A stretch of 64,000 nt of DNA from Comamonadaceae bacterium (GTDB lineage: Bacteria; Pseudomonadota; Gammaproteobacteria; Burkholderiales; Burkholderiaceae_C). The notes beneath the pieces are model-generated. The model did no database searches and was not told the origin of the DNA. It saw only the letters and a list, made by a program, of their open reading frames with translations. Positions 9,475 through 18,405 of the stretch are shown here, piece by piece. The stretch's first letter is position 1. The number at the start of each line of letters is the position of its first letter. The translations under genes were made by a program, and so were the position numbers. The stretch spans positions 86,316 through 150,315 of the forward strand of contig CANGIQ010000005.1 in assembly GCA_947453965.1 (NCBI GenBank). The letters run 5' to 3'.

Positions 9475-11433
9475 ATGGAACCAGAAGACGTCGTCCCTCG
9501 ACAGGGGATGTTTGAAAAAGTACGCAACCATTACGGTCAATTGCGTGAAAACGCGCAATCCGTAGTGGCCAAAGTGCGCGAAGAAGGCAAAGACGCGGCC
9601 GTCTGGATGTGGCATTTCGTGGTCGACAAAGACCGCGTGCCCACCCGTGACTTGCAGTCCATGCCCGACGCTGAAGCCCTGCAAGACTGGTTGCGTGAGC
9701 TGTTGTGGCCCTACCGCAGCGCCTACCGCCAAGCGATTGTGATGTCGTTTGTGATCAATGTGCTGGGCCTGTTTGCCGCCATATTCAGTATGCAGGTGTA
9801 CGACCGAGTGGTGGCCCATGCGGGCTATTCCACCTTGGTGGCGCTGGTGCTGGGCATGGCCTTGGTCATTGTGATGGACCATGTGTTTCGCAGTGGTCGC
9901 TCCTTGCTGTTGCAACGTATTGGTGCCAGGGCCGAGGTGGCCATGGCGCGTGAAACCCTGGAGCGCATGTTGAACTTGCCCGCCACGGTGTTGGAGCACC
10001 GTTCACCCGGGTATTGGCAAGCGATCTACCGCGACATTGAAATTGTGCGTGCCACCTGTGCCGGCGCGACGGCCATGCTGGTGATTGATTTGCCCTTTGT
10101 GCTGCTGTCTTTGTTGACGATTGGCTTTATTGCGCTGCCTTTGCTGCCTGTGGCTTTAATGACCATCACCGCGTTTGTGACCTTGGCGTGGCGTTCGGGG
10201 CAGGTGACGCGTGGCGCGACCGAGACGGAGCGCGAGCAGTTGGTCAACCGCGATATGGTGCTGAGCGAGTTGGCGTCAGCCCGTTTGAGCCTCAAGGCCT
10301 TGGCCGCAGGCCCTGCCGTGGAGCAGCGCTGGGAAAACTTTTATGCCAAATGGATGAACGAATCCTTGGCGCGCAGCCGTGAGTCGGATCACTACCGCGA
10401 GTTGGCGCATGGCATGACCACCGCCAACTCGGTCCTCGTCACCAGCATTGGTGCCTTGGCCATCTTGGGTCAATTCATGACCATGGGTGCTTTGATTGCC
10501 ACCAATTTGTTGGGTGGGCGCATGGTGTCGCCGCTGGTGCAGTTGGTCTCTCAATGGCGTACCTTTGGGCAGTTCAAAGCTGCCAAGAAGCGCCTGGATG
10601 ATTTGTTCTCGCAACAGCTGGACCGCCAAGAAAGCAGCATTGCATTGCCACGTCCCAGAGGCGTGATTCGCTTAGAGGGCGTGACTTACAAGTACCCAGG
10701 CAGCGAGCATTTGCAAATTCAGCCTTTGTCGGGCGAGATTGGCCCTTTTGGCTTACATGCCATCGTGGGTCCTAACGGCAGTGGCAAAACCACCTTGCTC
10801 AAGATCATGCGTGGCTTGTATCCACCGGCAGACGGCCGCGTCATGTTGGATGGGGCGGATATTCATCAATTCACCCAGACCGAATTGGCCAAGCGCATGG
10901 GCTATCTGTCGCAAACCGCGCAGTTGCTGTCGCAATCGGTGCGCGACAACATTGCGCTGAGCAACCCAGAGGCCAGCGACGAATTGATCATCCAGGCCGC
11001 CCAACGCGCCTGTGCCCACCAGTTTGTGATTGATCTGCCTGACGGTTACGGCACCCAGGTGGGCGAGGGCGCACGTCGTTTCTCGGCCGGACAGACTAAG
11101 CGGATTGCCATTGCCCAAGCCTTGCTGAACGATCCTCCCGTCTTGTTGTTCGATGAGCCGACAGGCGAGTTGGACCGCGAAGCCGAAGTGCAGTTTGTGC
11201 AAACCTTGCGTGAGCTGGCCAAGGACCACACCGTGATCGTGGTGTCACACAGTCCTTATTTGCTGAGCCACTGCCAAGGCGTGATGGTGCTCAACGGCGG
11301 CAAATTGCTGGCGGCAGGTCCCGCTTCACAGCTGTTGCCAAAGCTTGGCATCAATGTTGCTTCACCTGTCAATCCAACGACACCTCCTGCTGCTCCTGCG
11401 GCGAACACTCCCAAAGCAGCGGCTTTGGCTTAA
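9475..11433 (+). CDS. Type I secretion ABC transporter (permease/ATPase)
   Basis: Inner-membrane half-transporter of 652 residues that should power export of the RTX adhesin. A charged N-terminal stretch of about 80 residues precedes the membrane domain; no C39-type peptidase domain is apparent. The transmembrane segments lie at about residues 85-345. The ATPase has Walker A GPNGSGKTT (about 431-439), the Q-loop region YLSQTAQLL, a signature FSAGQ in place of the usual LSGGQ, Walker B VLLFDEPTG and the switch histidine in VVSHSP. A low-complexity Pro/Ala tail ends the protein. It follows the adhesin after 71 bp and sits 14 bp before the adaptor gene, so it is probably cotranscribed with the adaptor and channel. 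It is closest in type to LapB/PrtD-like exporters. Confidence 0.92.
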   Translation: MEPEDVVPRQGMFEKVRNHYGQLRENAQSVVAKVREEGKDAAVWMWHFVVDKDRVPTRDLQSMPDAEALQDWLRELLWPYRSAYRQAIVMSFVINVLGLFAAIFSMQVYDRVVAHAGYSTLVALVLGMALVIVMDHVFRSGRSLLLQRIGARAEVAMARETLERMLNLPATVLEHRSPGYWQAIYRDIEIVRATCAGATAMLVIDLPFVLLSLLTIGFIALPLLPVALMTITAFVTLAWRSGQVTRGATETEREQLVNRDMVLSELASARLSLKALAAGPAVEQRWENFYAKWMNESLARSRESDHYRELAHGMTTANSVLVTSIGALAILGQFMTMGALIATNLLGGRMVSPLVQLVSQWRTFGQFKAAKKRLDDLFSQQLDRQESSIALPRPRGVIRLEGVTYKYPGSEHLQIQPLSGEIGPFGLHAIVGPNGSGKTTLLKIMRGLYPPADGRVMLDGADIHQFTQTELAKRMGYLSQTAQLLSQSVRDNIALSNPEASDELIIQAAQRACAHQFVIDLPDGYGTQVGEGARRFSAGQTKRIAIAQALLNDPPVLLFDEPTGELDREAEVQFVQTLRELAKDHTVIVVSHSPYLLSHCQGVMVLNGGKLLAAGPASQLLPKLGINVASPVNPTTPPAAPAANTPKAAALA

Positions 11434-11447
11434 CAGGCAAAGAAACA

Positions 11448-12746
11448 GTGAGTCAACCTTCTTCACTCGACACGATCTTGAACGATTTGGGCGCCCCCGG
11501 CTGGCGGGCGCCTCAGCGTCGTTTCATGGCGCTGTTTGTGATCATCTTTTTGTGGATGATCATTGGCCGCGTCGATCGCGTGGTGACTGCGCCTGGCAAA
11601 GTCATTCCTTTTGACAAAGTCAAAGTCATCCAGCATTTGGAGGGCGGCATCATCAAAGAAATCTTGGTTCGTGAGAACCAAGAGGTGAAGGCGGGCGACC
11701 CCCTGGTGCAACTCGACTTGGCCACCAGCGGCATCAACAGCGGCGAAATGAACGCCCGCATGGCAACCCTCAAATTGGCCAAGATTCGTCTAGAAGCCGA
11801 GTCTGAAGGCATCGAGCCTGTGTGGCCTGAAAACATGTTGGTTCAGTTTCCGCAAATCATTGCCGCTGAGCAAGCGACCTATTTGAGCAAACGAGACGAG
11901 CGCAACAGTTCTTTTGCCGCCTTAGACAACACGGTGTTGCAAAACCGTCAGCGCATGGCGGAGTCGAGAGAGCGTTTGATCTCTTTAGAGAGCAGTTTGC
12001 TGATTGCCAATAAAGAAATGGCCATTTCTGAAGAGTTGGTCAAAGACAAGCTGACCTCGCAGCTCGAACACTTCCAGCGCCAAAACAACAAAGAACGCAT
12101 GGTGGGTGAAATTGCCCAGCTGCGTCAAGCCATCATCGGCTCGCAAGCCGCAATCAACGAGTCGATTGCGCGTCGCAAACAAGAAGAAGCCCGTTTCAAA
12201 CGCGAGTCTGCCAACGAAATTGGCGAATTTGAACGCCGCATGGCCAGCTTGACCGAAGAGTTGAGCCGCGCCAATGAACAAGAGGACCGTTCGATCATCC
12301 GCGCACCGATTGACGGGGTGGTGAAAAACCTGCGTTTTCAATCGGCGGGCAACGTGGTCAAGCCGGGCGAGCCCATCATGGAAGTGGTGCCACTCAAAGA
12401 CCAGTTGGTGATTGAGCTCAAGCTCAACCCCGCAGACCGCGGCTATGTGAATTTGAAGCAAGAAGCCTTGGTCAAGATCTCGACGTATGACTTTTACCGC
12501 TATGGCGGTTTGATTGGCACGGTTAAAGGTATTGCAGCGGACACCGATATAGGTAAGAACGAAGAGCAGTTCTACCGTGTCATTGTCAGTACCGACAAAA
12601 CTTGGTTGGGCGATCAACCCGGTCTTTATCCGATCACTCCCGGCATGCTGGGGGAGGTCGATATCAAGGTGGACACGCAAATGATCTTGTGGTCATTGCT
12701 ACGACCCGTTCTCAAACTCAAAACAGAAGCGTTGCGTGAGATTTAA
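11448..12746 (+). CDS. HlyD-family T1SS membrane fusion protein
   Basis: Periplasmic adaptor of 432 residues joining the ABC transporter to the outer-membrane channel. The start is GTG; an in-frame ATG only occurs well inside. One transmembrane helix (about residues 26-42, ALFVIIFLWMIIG) is followed by the first lipoyl half (IQHLEGGIIKEILVRENQEV), a long alpha-helical hairpin rich in Glu, Gln and Arg (about 95-275), the second lipoyl half (RAPIDGVVKNLRFQSAGNVV) and a beta-barrel end containing the HlyD-type motif GMLGEVDIK. Length is normal for HlyD/LapC/PrtE-type adaptors. Confidence 0.93.
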   Translation: MSQPSSLDTILNDLGAPGWRAPQRRFMALFVIIFLWMIIGRVDRVVTAPGKVIPFDKVKVIQHLEGGIIKEILVRENQEVKAGDPLVQLDLATSGINSGEMNARMATLKLAKIRLEAESEGIEPVWPENMLVQFPQIIAAEQATYLSKRDERNSSFAALDNTVLQNRQRMAESRERLISLESSLLIANKEMAISEELVKDKLTSQLEHFQRQNNKERMVGEIAQLRQAIIGSQAAINESIARRKQEEARFKRESANEIGEFERRMASLTEELSRANEQEDRSIIRAPIDGVVKNLRFQSAGNVVKPGEPIMEVVPLKDQLVIELKLNPADRGYVNLKQEALVKISTYDFYRYGGLIGTVKGIAADTDIGKNEEQFYRVIVSTDKTWLGDQPGLYPITPGMLGEVDIKVDTQMILWSLLRPVLKLKTEALREI

Positions 12747-12768
12747 CTCTTTTTAAACGGACATAAAA

Positions 12769-14142
12769 ATGAACAAACCCCAATTAAAAGTTCTGACAGC
12801 CTTGGTTCTTGCAGCATGTGCAGGCTCGCCTGTATGGGCTGGCGATTTAAAGTCAGAGTTGGTCTACTTGCGTGAGAACAACCCCTTGTTGCGTGCAACA
12901 AGCTTTGCGCTCAATGCCGCTGAGGAGCGCGAAGGCGCAGCCAATGCAAGTTGGTATCCCAAATTAAGCGTCACATCTGACGCGGGTCGTGAAAAGTTGG
13001 TCAGCACATCTGCCACCAACGGTGTGCCACAAGCGCCGACCCCAACCGATCTGCATCGCCAGAAAAAGGGCGTGACGTTGGAACAAAACGTATTCAACGG
13101 CGGCAAAACACTGGCCACCAGCAACATTGCCAAGATTGAACGCAACATCAAATCCGCCGAACAACGCGCCACCTCGCAAGAGGTGTTGCTCGAAGCCATG
13201 GTGGCTTATTTGCAGGTGTTGAAGAGCCACATGCTGATCAGCTTGTCCGGCATCAACGAAGAAACCACGCAAAAGCAATTGCAATTGGAAAAAATGCGCG
13301 TTGAAAAAGGCGGCGGCATTGCGGTGGACGAGTTGCAAGCGGAAACCCGTTTGCAAGTGGTGCGCGAGCGCCGCGTTGTCTATGAGCAGGGCATGCGTGA
13401 CGCCTTGGCTTCTTACGAACAAGTGTTCGGCAAGAGCCCAGAGATGGCCAAGTTTCAAGACGTGAACAATTTTGTCAAGGTCATGCCCAAGACGTTGGAT
13501 GAGTCATTGGCTCTTGGTTTAGAAAATAACCCACGTTTGATGGCGACCAAGCTCGCTGCTGAAAAGGCAGGCAAAGTGATCACACTCGAACGATCAGCCT
13601 ACATGCCAAGTTTTGATGTGGCCGTGACACACAACCGCGACAACAATGCGGCAGGCTTGTACAAGCGCGATGAAGATTCTGTGCTGTTGAAAATGAGCTG
13701 GAACTTGTTCTCGGGTGGCGAAACCGTCAAACGTGCATCAGCGGCTGCCTACGATCAAAAAGAGGCGATGGAACGCGAAATCAATGCACGCAACAAAACA
13801 TATGAAGCTGTGCGCATGGCATGGAACCAATACCAAAAAGGTGTGGAGCGTGTGGAGTTGCTGGAAAACGCCACCAAAACATCACGTGCCGTGATGAATG
13901 GTCGTAAGAAACTGCGTGATGCAGGCAAAGAAACTGCCTTGGCCGTGTTGGATGCTGAAGTGGAACACTTTGGCGTGTTGGCCAACAAAGTCAACGCCAT
14001 GATCGATGCCCGTATTGGTAGCTACCGCTTGCTCAGCACGATTGGCATGCTCAACATCAACCAACTCAACATCGACGGCGATCAAATTGAGTTACCTGTG
14101 CGCTCTGTGGATGCAGCGATCCAGTCCTTGTTGAACGATTGA
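12769..14142 (+). CDS. TolC-family outer membrane channel of the T1SS
   Basis: Outer-membrane efflux protein of 457 residues. The signal peptide is MNKPQLKVLTALVLAACAG-SPVWA, with cleavage likely after Ala-Trp-Ala near residue 24. Two related halves (about 30-235 and 240-430) carry the helical features of the OEP family, for example LLEAMVAYLQVLKS in half 1 and YEAVRMAWNQYQKG in half 2. It completes the substrate, ATPase, adaptor and channel set. The gap to the adaptor gene is 22 bp and to the next gene 10 bp. Confidence 0.92.
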   Translation: MNKPQLKVLTALVLAACAGSPVWAGDLKSELVYLRENNPLLRATSFALNAAEEREGAANASWYPKLSVTSDAGREKLVSTSATNGVPQAPTPTDLHRQKKGVTLEQNVFNGGKTLATSNIAKIERNIKSAEQRATSQEVLLEAMVAYLQVLKSHMLISLSGINEETTQKQLQLEKMRVEKGGGIAVDELQAETRLQVVRERRVVYEQGMRDALASYEQVFGKSPEMAKFQDVNNFVKVMPKTLDESLALGLENNPRLMATKLAAEKAGKVITLERSAYMPSFDVAVTHNRDNNAAGLYKRDEDSVLLKMSWNLFSGGETVKRASAAAYDQKEAMEREINARNKTYEAVRMAWNQYQKGVERVELLENATKTSRAVMNGRKKLRDAGKETALAVLDAEVEHFGVLANKVNAMIDARIGSYRLLSTIGMLNINQLNIDGDQIELPVRSVDAAIQSLLND

Positions 14143-14152
14143 GTTTGATTTC

Positions 14153-15379
14153 ATGAAAATCCTGATCATTCACCAGAACTTTCCTGGCCAATTTCTGCAC
14201 CTTGCCCCCGAACTGGTGGACAAGGGGCATGAAGTTCATGCCTTGGTTTTGAAGAAAGAAGTTCCACCGCAATGGTCGGGTGTTACCTTGCATGCGTACC
14301 ACCCCAGCAAAGGCACGGCACCGGGCGTTCATCCTTGGGCGCTGGATCTGGAAACCAAGATCATCCGTGCCGAGTCGGTGTTTCGCAAATGCTTGGAGCT
14401 GCGTGAGCAGGGTTTTCATCCCGATGTCGTGTTGGCCCATCCGGGTTGGGGTGAGAGTTTGTTCGTCAAAGACGTGTGGCCTCAAACCAAACTCGGTATT
14501 TACTGCGAACTCAACTACAGCGAGTCGGGGAACGACGTGGGCTTTGACCCCGAGTTCACCAGCAATGATCCAGGGGATTCATGCCGTTTGCGCCTGAAAA
14601 ACCTCAACAACGTGATGCATTTCGATTTGGCCGATGGTGCTGTCTCGCCGACACATTTTCAGGCCGATACCTATCCTTGGCCCTTCCGCTCGAAGATCAA
14701 GGTGCTCCACGATGGCATTGACTCCAAGCTGATTGCACCCAATCCCAACGTCAACTTTCAGATCAACGCCACCACCTCGGTGTCGCGTGCGGACGAGGTC
14801 ATCACCTTTGCCAACCGCAACCTCGAGCCTTACCGTGGCTATCACGTTTTCATGCGTTCCTTGCCGCGTTTGCTCAAAGAACGTCCCAATGCAAAAATTA
14901 TTGTGGTGGGTGGTGACGGCGTCAGCTACGGGCGCAAGCCCACAGGTGACAAGAGCTGGAAAACCATCTTTGCTGAAGAGGTTCAAGCTCAAATTGACCC
15001 CAAAGATTGGGAGCGTGTGTTCTTCGTCGGTCACTTGCCCCACACCAAGTTCATCAGCCTGCTGCAAGTCAGCACGGTCCATGTGTACTTGACCTACCCA
15101 TTTGTGCTGAGTTGGAGCTTGCTCGAGGCCATGAGTGCGGGCTGTGCCATTGTGGGCAGCGACACCGAGCCTGTGCGCGACTTCATTCAAGACCAAGAAA
15201 ACGGTTTGCTCACGCCTTTCTTTGACACCGACACGTTGGTCGACAACGTGGTGACCTTGCTTGAAAATCCCGACATGCGCGAGAAATTAGGCAGTGCCGC
15301 CCGTAAGAAGATTCAATTCTTCTATGATCTGAAATCGGTGTGTTTGCCGCGCTTGGTTCAGTGGGTGACCACGCTCTGA
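14153..15379 (+). CDS. GT4-type glycosyltransferase
   Basis: Cytoplasmic glycosyltransferase of 408 residues with a GT-B layout. The N-terminal domain opens with MKILIIHQNFPGQF, and the C-terminal nucleotide-sugar domain has IIVVGGDG, VFFVGHLPH and the acidic motif SWSLLEAMSAGCAIVGSDTEPV that binds donor nucleotide in GT4 enzymes. The gene starts 10 bp after the T1SS channel gene on the same strand, with no terminator between, so it is probably in the same operon. A role in glycosylating the adhesin or making a cell-surface glycan that receives it is inferred from position only; donor and acceptor are unknown. Confidence 0.85.
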   Translation: MKILIIHQNFPGQFLHLAPELVDKGHEVHALVLKKEVPPQWSGVTLHAYHPSKGTAPGVHPWALDLETKIIRAESVFRKCLELREQGFHPDVVLAHPGWGESLFVKDVWPQTKLGIYCELNYSESGNDVGFDPEFTSNDPGDSCRLRLKNLNNVMHFDLADGAVSPTHFQADTYPWPFRSKIKVLHDGIDSKLIAPNPNVNFQINATTSVSRADEVITFANRNLEPYRGYHVFMRSLPRLLKERPNAKIIVVGGDGVSYGRKPTGDKSWKTIFAEEVQAQIDPKDWERVFFVGHLPHTKFISLLQVSTVHVYLTYPFVLSWSLLEAMSAGCAIVGSDTEPVRDFIQDQENGLLTPFFDTDTLVDNVVTLLENPDMREKLGSAARKKIQFFYDLKSVCLPRLVQWVTTL

Positions 15380-15398
15380 ACTCTCTGACCTAATCTGT

Positions 15399-15887
15399 AT
15401 GAAATTTCGTGATGTGTGTTGGGCTGTGACCCTTGCTTGTGCGTTGTCCGTGGGGCACGCACAACGTATCGACGGCCTGGACTATGGCGAGCCAAACAAT
15501 GGCTTGCTGCAAGCTTTGAGCAACAAAGAACCGTCGAAAGACTTGGTCGCTTTGGGCAAATTCGGCGATGGCAATTTTTGGGTCAGCGACAAAAGCGTGC
15601 GCCGCAATTGGCAATCGCGTGTCATCTTCAAGATGTTCAAGGTGCACGACAAGCCCAAGTACTTGCCAACACCCAACGATGCATTCAAACGCCAAAAGCG
15701 CGTGACTTATACCTACGTCGAGACGATTGCCGAGCTCGACTGCGAGAAAAAAATGTTCAGCATCAAGGCTGAGTCAATGTATGCCAGCCCCGATGCGTTG
15801 GTAAGTTCTGCACCCTATGACGAAGAGTTCCTGCCATTTCGATCTGGCACTGTGATGGAACGCTTACATCAAACGTATTGCTTCTGA
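15399..15887 (+). CDS. Small exported protein, surface-adhesin-E-like
   Basis: A 162-residue protein with signal peptide MKFRDVCWAVTLACALSVGHA, cleaved probably before QRIDG. The mature part has a WVSDKSVRR stretch, RVIFKMFKVHD, a YVETIAELDCEKKMFSIKAE strand pair and a final TYCF. The two mature cysteines (in ELDC and TYCF) could form a disulfide. This layout resembles the small Surface-adhesin protein E family, but the match is by eye and not certain. It follows the glycosyltransferase by 19 bp and may belong to the secretion operon. Confidence 0.6.
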   Translation: MKFRDVCWAVTLACALSVGHAQRIDGLDYGEPNNGLLQALSNKEPSKDLVALGKFGDGNFWVSDKSVRRNWQSRVIFKMFKVHDKPKYLPTPNDAFKRQKRVTYTYVETIAELDCEKKMFSIKAESMYASPDALVSSAPYDEEFLPFRSGTVMERLHQTYCF

Positions 15888-15988
15888 TCAGCCCATGGCG
15901 ACGTTGCCTGCAACATAGTCTGCATGGTCTTGTTGAACTCAAGCCATTGGCGGTAAAGATTGATCGCTTCTTCGCAACCACCACCTTC

Positions 15989-16462
15989 ATGAAAAGTTCT
16001 GCCTTACTGTTGTTGACCTGTTTGGCACTGCCTTTTGTCGCTTCGGCCGCTGAATTGATGCCTTTTGAGCAGGTGCGTCGCCAAAACCAAACCTACCCCG
16101 ACAGCACACGCCTGACCTATTTGTTCAATCGTTGTGCGGCCTTGCAACTGAACGTCGCTGCACTTTTAGAACGCAAAGGTCAAAAACAAGGCGTCAAGGA
16201 CTATGAAAATTTGGCGCAGCACTATATGGTGCTTTCTGAAGCCAACGAGCGCGAGATCGACAAGAAATCTGGCCTCAAAAGCAAAGACACCATGAAAGCC
16301 ATCAGCCGCAATGTGTCGCATTTGTCGGAGGTCTACACCCAACGCATGAACGCCAACGCTGCCAAACGTGGCGACTACATCATGGGCGACGCCCAACTCG
16401 AGTCAGAGCTCAAAGAATGCAGCCTGCCTGAGGAGTTCAAGAAAAAATCGTTGGTGAATTAA
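15989..16462 (+). CDS. Hypothetical periplasmic protein
   Basis: A 157-residue protein not recognised. The ATG at 15989 is chosen because it directly opens a good signal peptide (MKSSALLLLTCLALPFVASA, cut before AELMP). The reading frame extends upstream to 15878, but that part overlaps the preceding gene and looks non-coding. The mature protein is mostly helical and charged, with two cysteines (in NRCAALQL and KECSLPEE). It lies about 100 bp after the adhesin-E-like gene. No function is offered. Confidence 0.65.
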   Translation: MKSSALLLLTCLALPFVASAAELMPFEQVRRQNQTYPDSTRLTYLFNRCAALQLNVAALLERKGQKQGVKDYENLAQHYMVLSEANEREIDKKSGLKSKDTMKAISRNVSHLSEVYTQRMNANAAKRGDYIMGDAQLESELKECSLPEEFKKKSLVN

Positions 16463-16568
16463 AAACGACGCAGCGTAACGTTGTATTTCGTCGTCAAAAA
16501 GTCAAAAACCACGAAGGCACAAATCTTGCAATTAATGCAGTCCTTATGACTGTATTCATTGTCAATTT

Positions 16569-17831
16569 GTGAAGATAAGCCGGTCGCACATCATCTCTGC
16601 GATTGCCTTTGCATGCCTTTTTTTAGGGGCATTGGAGGTCTACGACCCCGTTGCGCCCCAAACCCCTCATCAGATTTTGGGCACCATAGAAAACGCCACA
16701 TCTGGCCAAGCTGGCGACAAAGCCCAAGCAGCCAAAGAAAATACGGACCTGGCCAAAATTGAAATGACCCTTAAAAGTATTCAATTCAAAGGCATCACTA
16801 TCCTCGGCGATATGGAACTCAAGGGCATTGTGGAGCCCTTCCTGAACAAGCCTCTGAGCTACGAGCAGATGCTCGACGTTGGCACTGCGGTTGAAGACTA
16901 CTACCGCAAAAACAACTACTTGGCCCATGCTATTTTGCCGCCACAAGATCTAGAAGACGGGATTTTGACAGTCGAGGTCATTGAATCGGTGTTGTCCAAA
17001 GTCGAGGTCGAACAAGAACTCGAAGATCTCCCCAACACCCAGCAGCACATCGCGGCGCTCATCAAAGCGCAGCAAAAGCCGGTCGAGCAGCTCGATACCA
17101 AATCGGTGGACCGCGCGCTGGCCCTGGCCAACGATGTGCCCGGTATGAGCGTGCAAGACGCACTGCGCGAAGGCCGCGAGGCGGGTGAGACCGATTTGAT
17201 ACTTAAGATCTATCAAAGCCGTACCCATCAAACCGAATTCACCATGGACAACGCTGGTTCTCGGGCCACAGGCGCTATCCGTTACCTGCTGAGCTTGAAC
17301 TGGTTCAATCCCAATGACATTGGCGACCTGCTCAACATCATGGCCGTCTATACCGAGGGCCGCGAATACATGCGCATGGCCTACAGCATCTCCGTCGGTC
17401 TGGATGGTTGGCGCATGGGTGTGAATCTGTCGGCCATGAAATACAACGCCATTGTGGGCGAGCAGGGCATGGTCGGCACTTTTGGCAAAGCCATCACCCA
17501 AGGTTTGGAATGGATTTATCCCTTGTTGCGTGCTGACGATTCAGCGGCCATTGTCACCCTCGATGCCGACAAGAAGACTTTGCCAAATACCTCGCTCCAA
17601 AGCTTGGTGATGTCGGACTATCAAACCAACGTGTTGTCCGCCCAAGTCTCAGGCATCTATCGAGACCTCAACCCAGGCGGCAGTTCGGGCACGTATTTCT
17701 TGTCGTTCAGTCATGGCGGCATCAACCTCGATGGCTCACTCAGCCAGCAAACCGATGCCAACACCGTCAGAGCCGAACGTGTCTTCAACAAGATTCGCCT
17801 CAACAGCACCTGGCAAGACTTTCAGCTTTAG
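16569..17831 (+). pseudogene. Truncated TpsB (FhaC/ShlB-type) outer membrane transporter
   Basis: A 420-residue product starting at GTG with a signal-like N-terminus (about 1-21). POTRA 1 spans about 67-141 (IQFKGITILGD to GILTVEVIES) and POTRA 2 about 142-218. The beta-barrel begins near 219 (TEFTMDNAGSRATG) but stops at NSTWQDFQL after about 200 residues. FhaC/ShlB-type proteins are usually about 550-590 residues with a 16-strand barrel; roughly the last 140 residues, including the region that closes the barrel, are absent. Only 61 bp separate the stop from the next gene, and no frame there continues the barrel, so this is a deletion rather than a frameshift. No TpsA partner is in the window. 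Probably non-functional, though a shortened functional form cannot be excluded. Confidence 0.65.
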
Positions 17832-17892
17832 TGGACCCTCATGCAATGGCCGGTCGCGACCAAGACATTCACAAATAAAATGAGCACCACTT

Positions 17893-18405
17893 ATGACTGA
17901 ACTGTTATTTGCTGCCTATTTTTTGCTGCTGATCGCGACCCTGATCTTCAAGACCCCCATCATCAAGGGGCCATGGCTGTTTTTGCTGCGGGCGTTTTTT
18001 CCCAATTGGAAGTTTTTTCATGCGGTGGGCTATGTGCCGCATTTGTATGCGCGCTCGGCAGTGCAGTTGAGTTCAGGCGAACTGCAATGGTCGGACTGGA
18101 TCCTGATTTACCCACGCCGTGTGCGTCGCTTGAGCCATCTGGTGCACAACCCGGATACCAATCTGGGGCTCGGTCAGCAAAACATGGTGGACCACTTTTG
18201 GGCCGACTTGCATGACTTGCCAGAAGGTGGTGACCCTCGTGAATTGGTCAGCTACAAAATGATGCAACGTTTGACCCATCAAGTGCTGCGCGAGCGTGAT
18301 GTCAACTTCAGTCACAGTCAGTTTGAATTGCGCATGGTCTTGGATGGACGTACCGAAACTGTAGACACGCAAGTCATGATGACGTCGCCGGTGGTCGCAT
18401 GCTGA
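17893..18405 (+). CDS. Hypothetical membrane-anchored protein, partner of HTTM-like gene
   Basis: A 170-residue protein not recognised. An N-terminal transmembrane helix (about residues 3-19, LLFAAYFLLLIATLIF) is followed by an aromatic-rich soluble part containing YVPHLYARSAVQ, IYPRRVRRLSHLVHN and WADLHDLPEGGDPRELV. Its stop overlaps the start of the following HTTM-like gene (ATG at 18399, TGA ending at 18405), so the two are translationally coupled and likely act together. Confidence 0.75.
   Translation: MTELLFAAYFLLLIATLIFKTPIIKGPWLFLLRAFFPNWKFFHAVGYVPHLYARSAVQLSSGELQWSDWILIYPRRVRRLSHLVHNPDTNLGLGQQNMVDHFWADLHDLPEGGDPRELVSYKMMQRLTHQVLRERDVNFSHSQFELRMVLDGRTETVDTQVMMTSPVVAC

Noticed and set aside
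15933..15959. Promoter (TTGAAC with TAAAGA) before the 15989 gene
   Set aside because: Spacing of 15 bases and a poor -10; not convincing.
17832..17892. Frameshifted remainder of the TpsB barrel
   Set aside because: Only 61 bases remain before the next gene and none of the frames gives barrel-like sequence.
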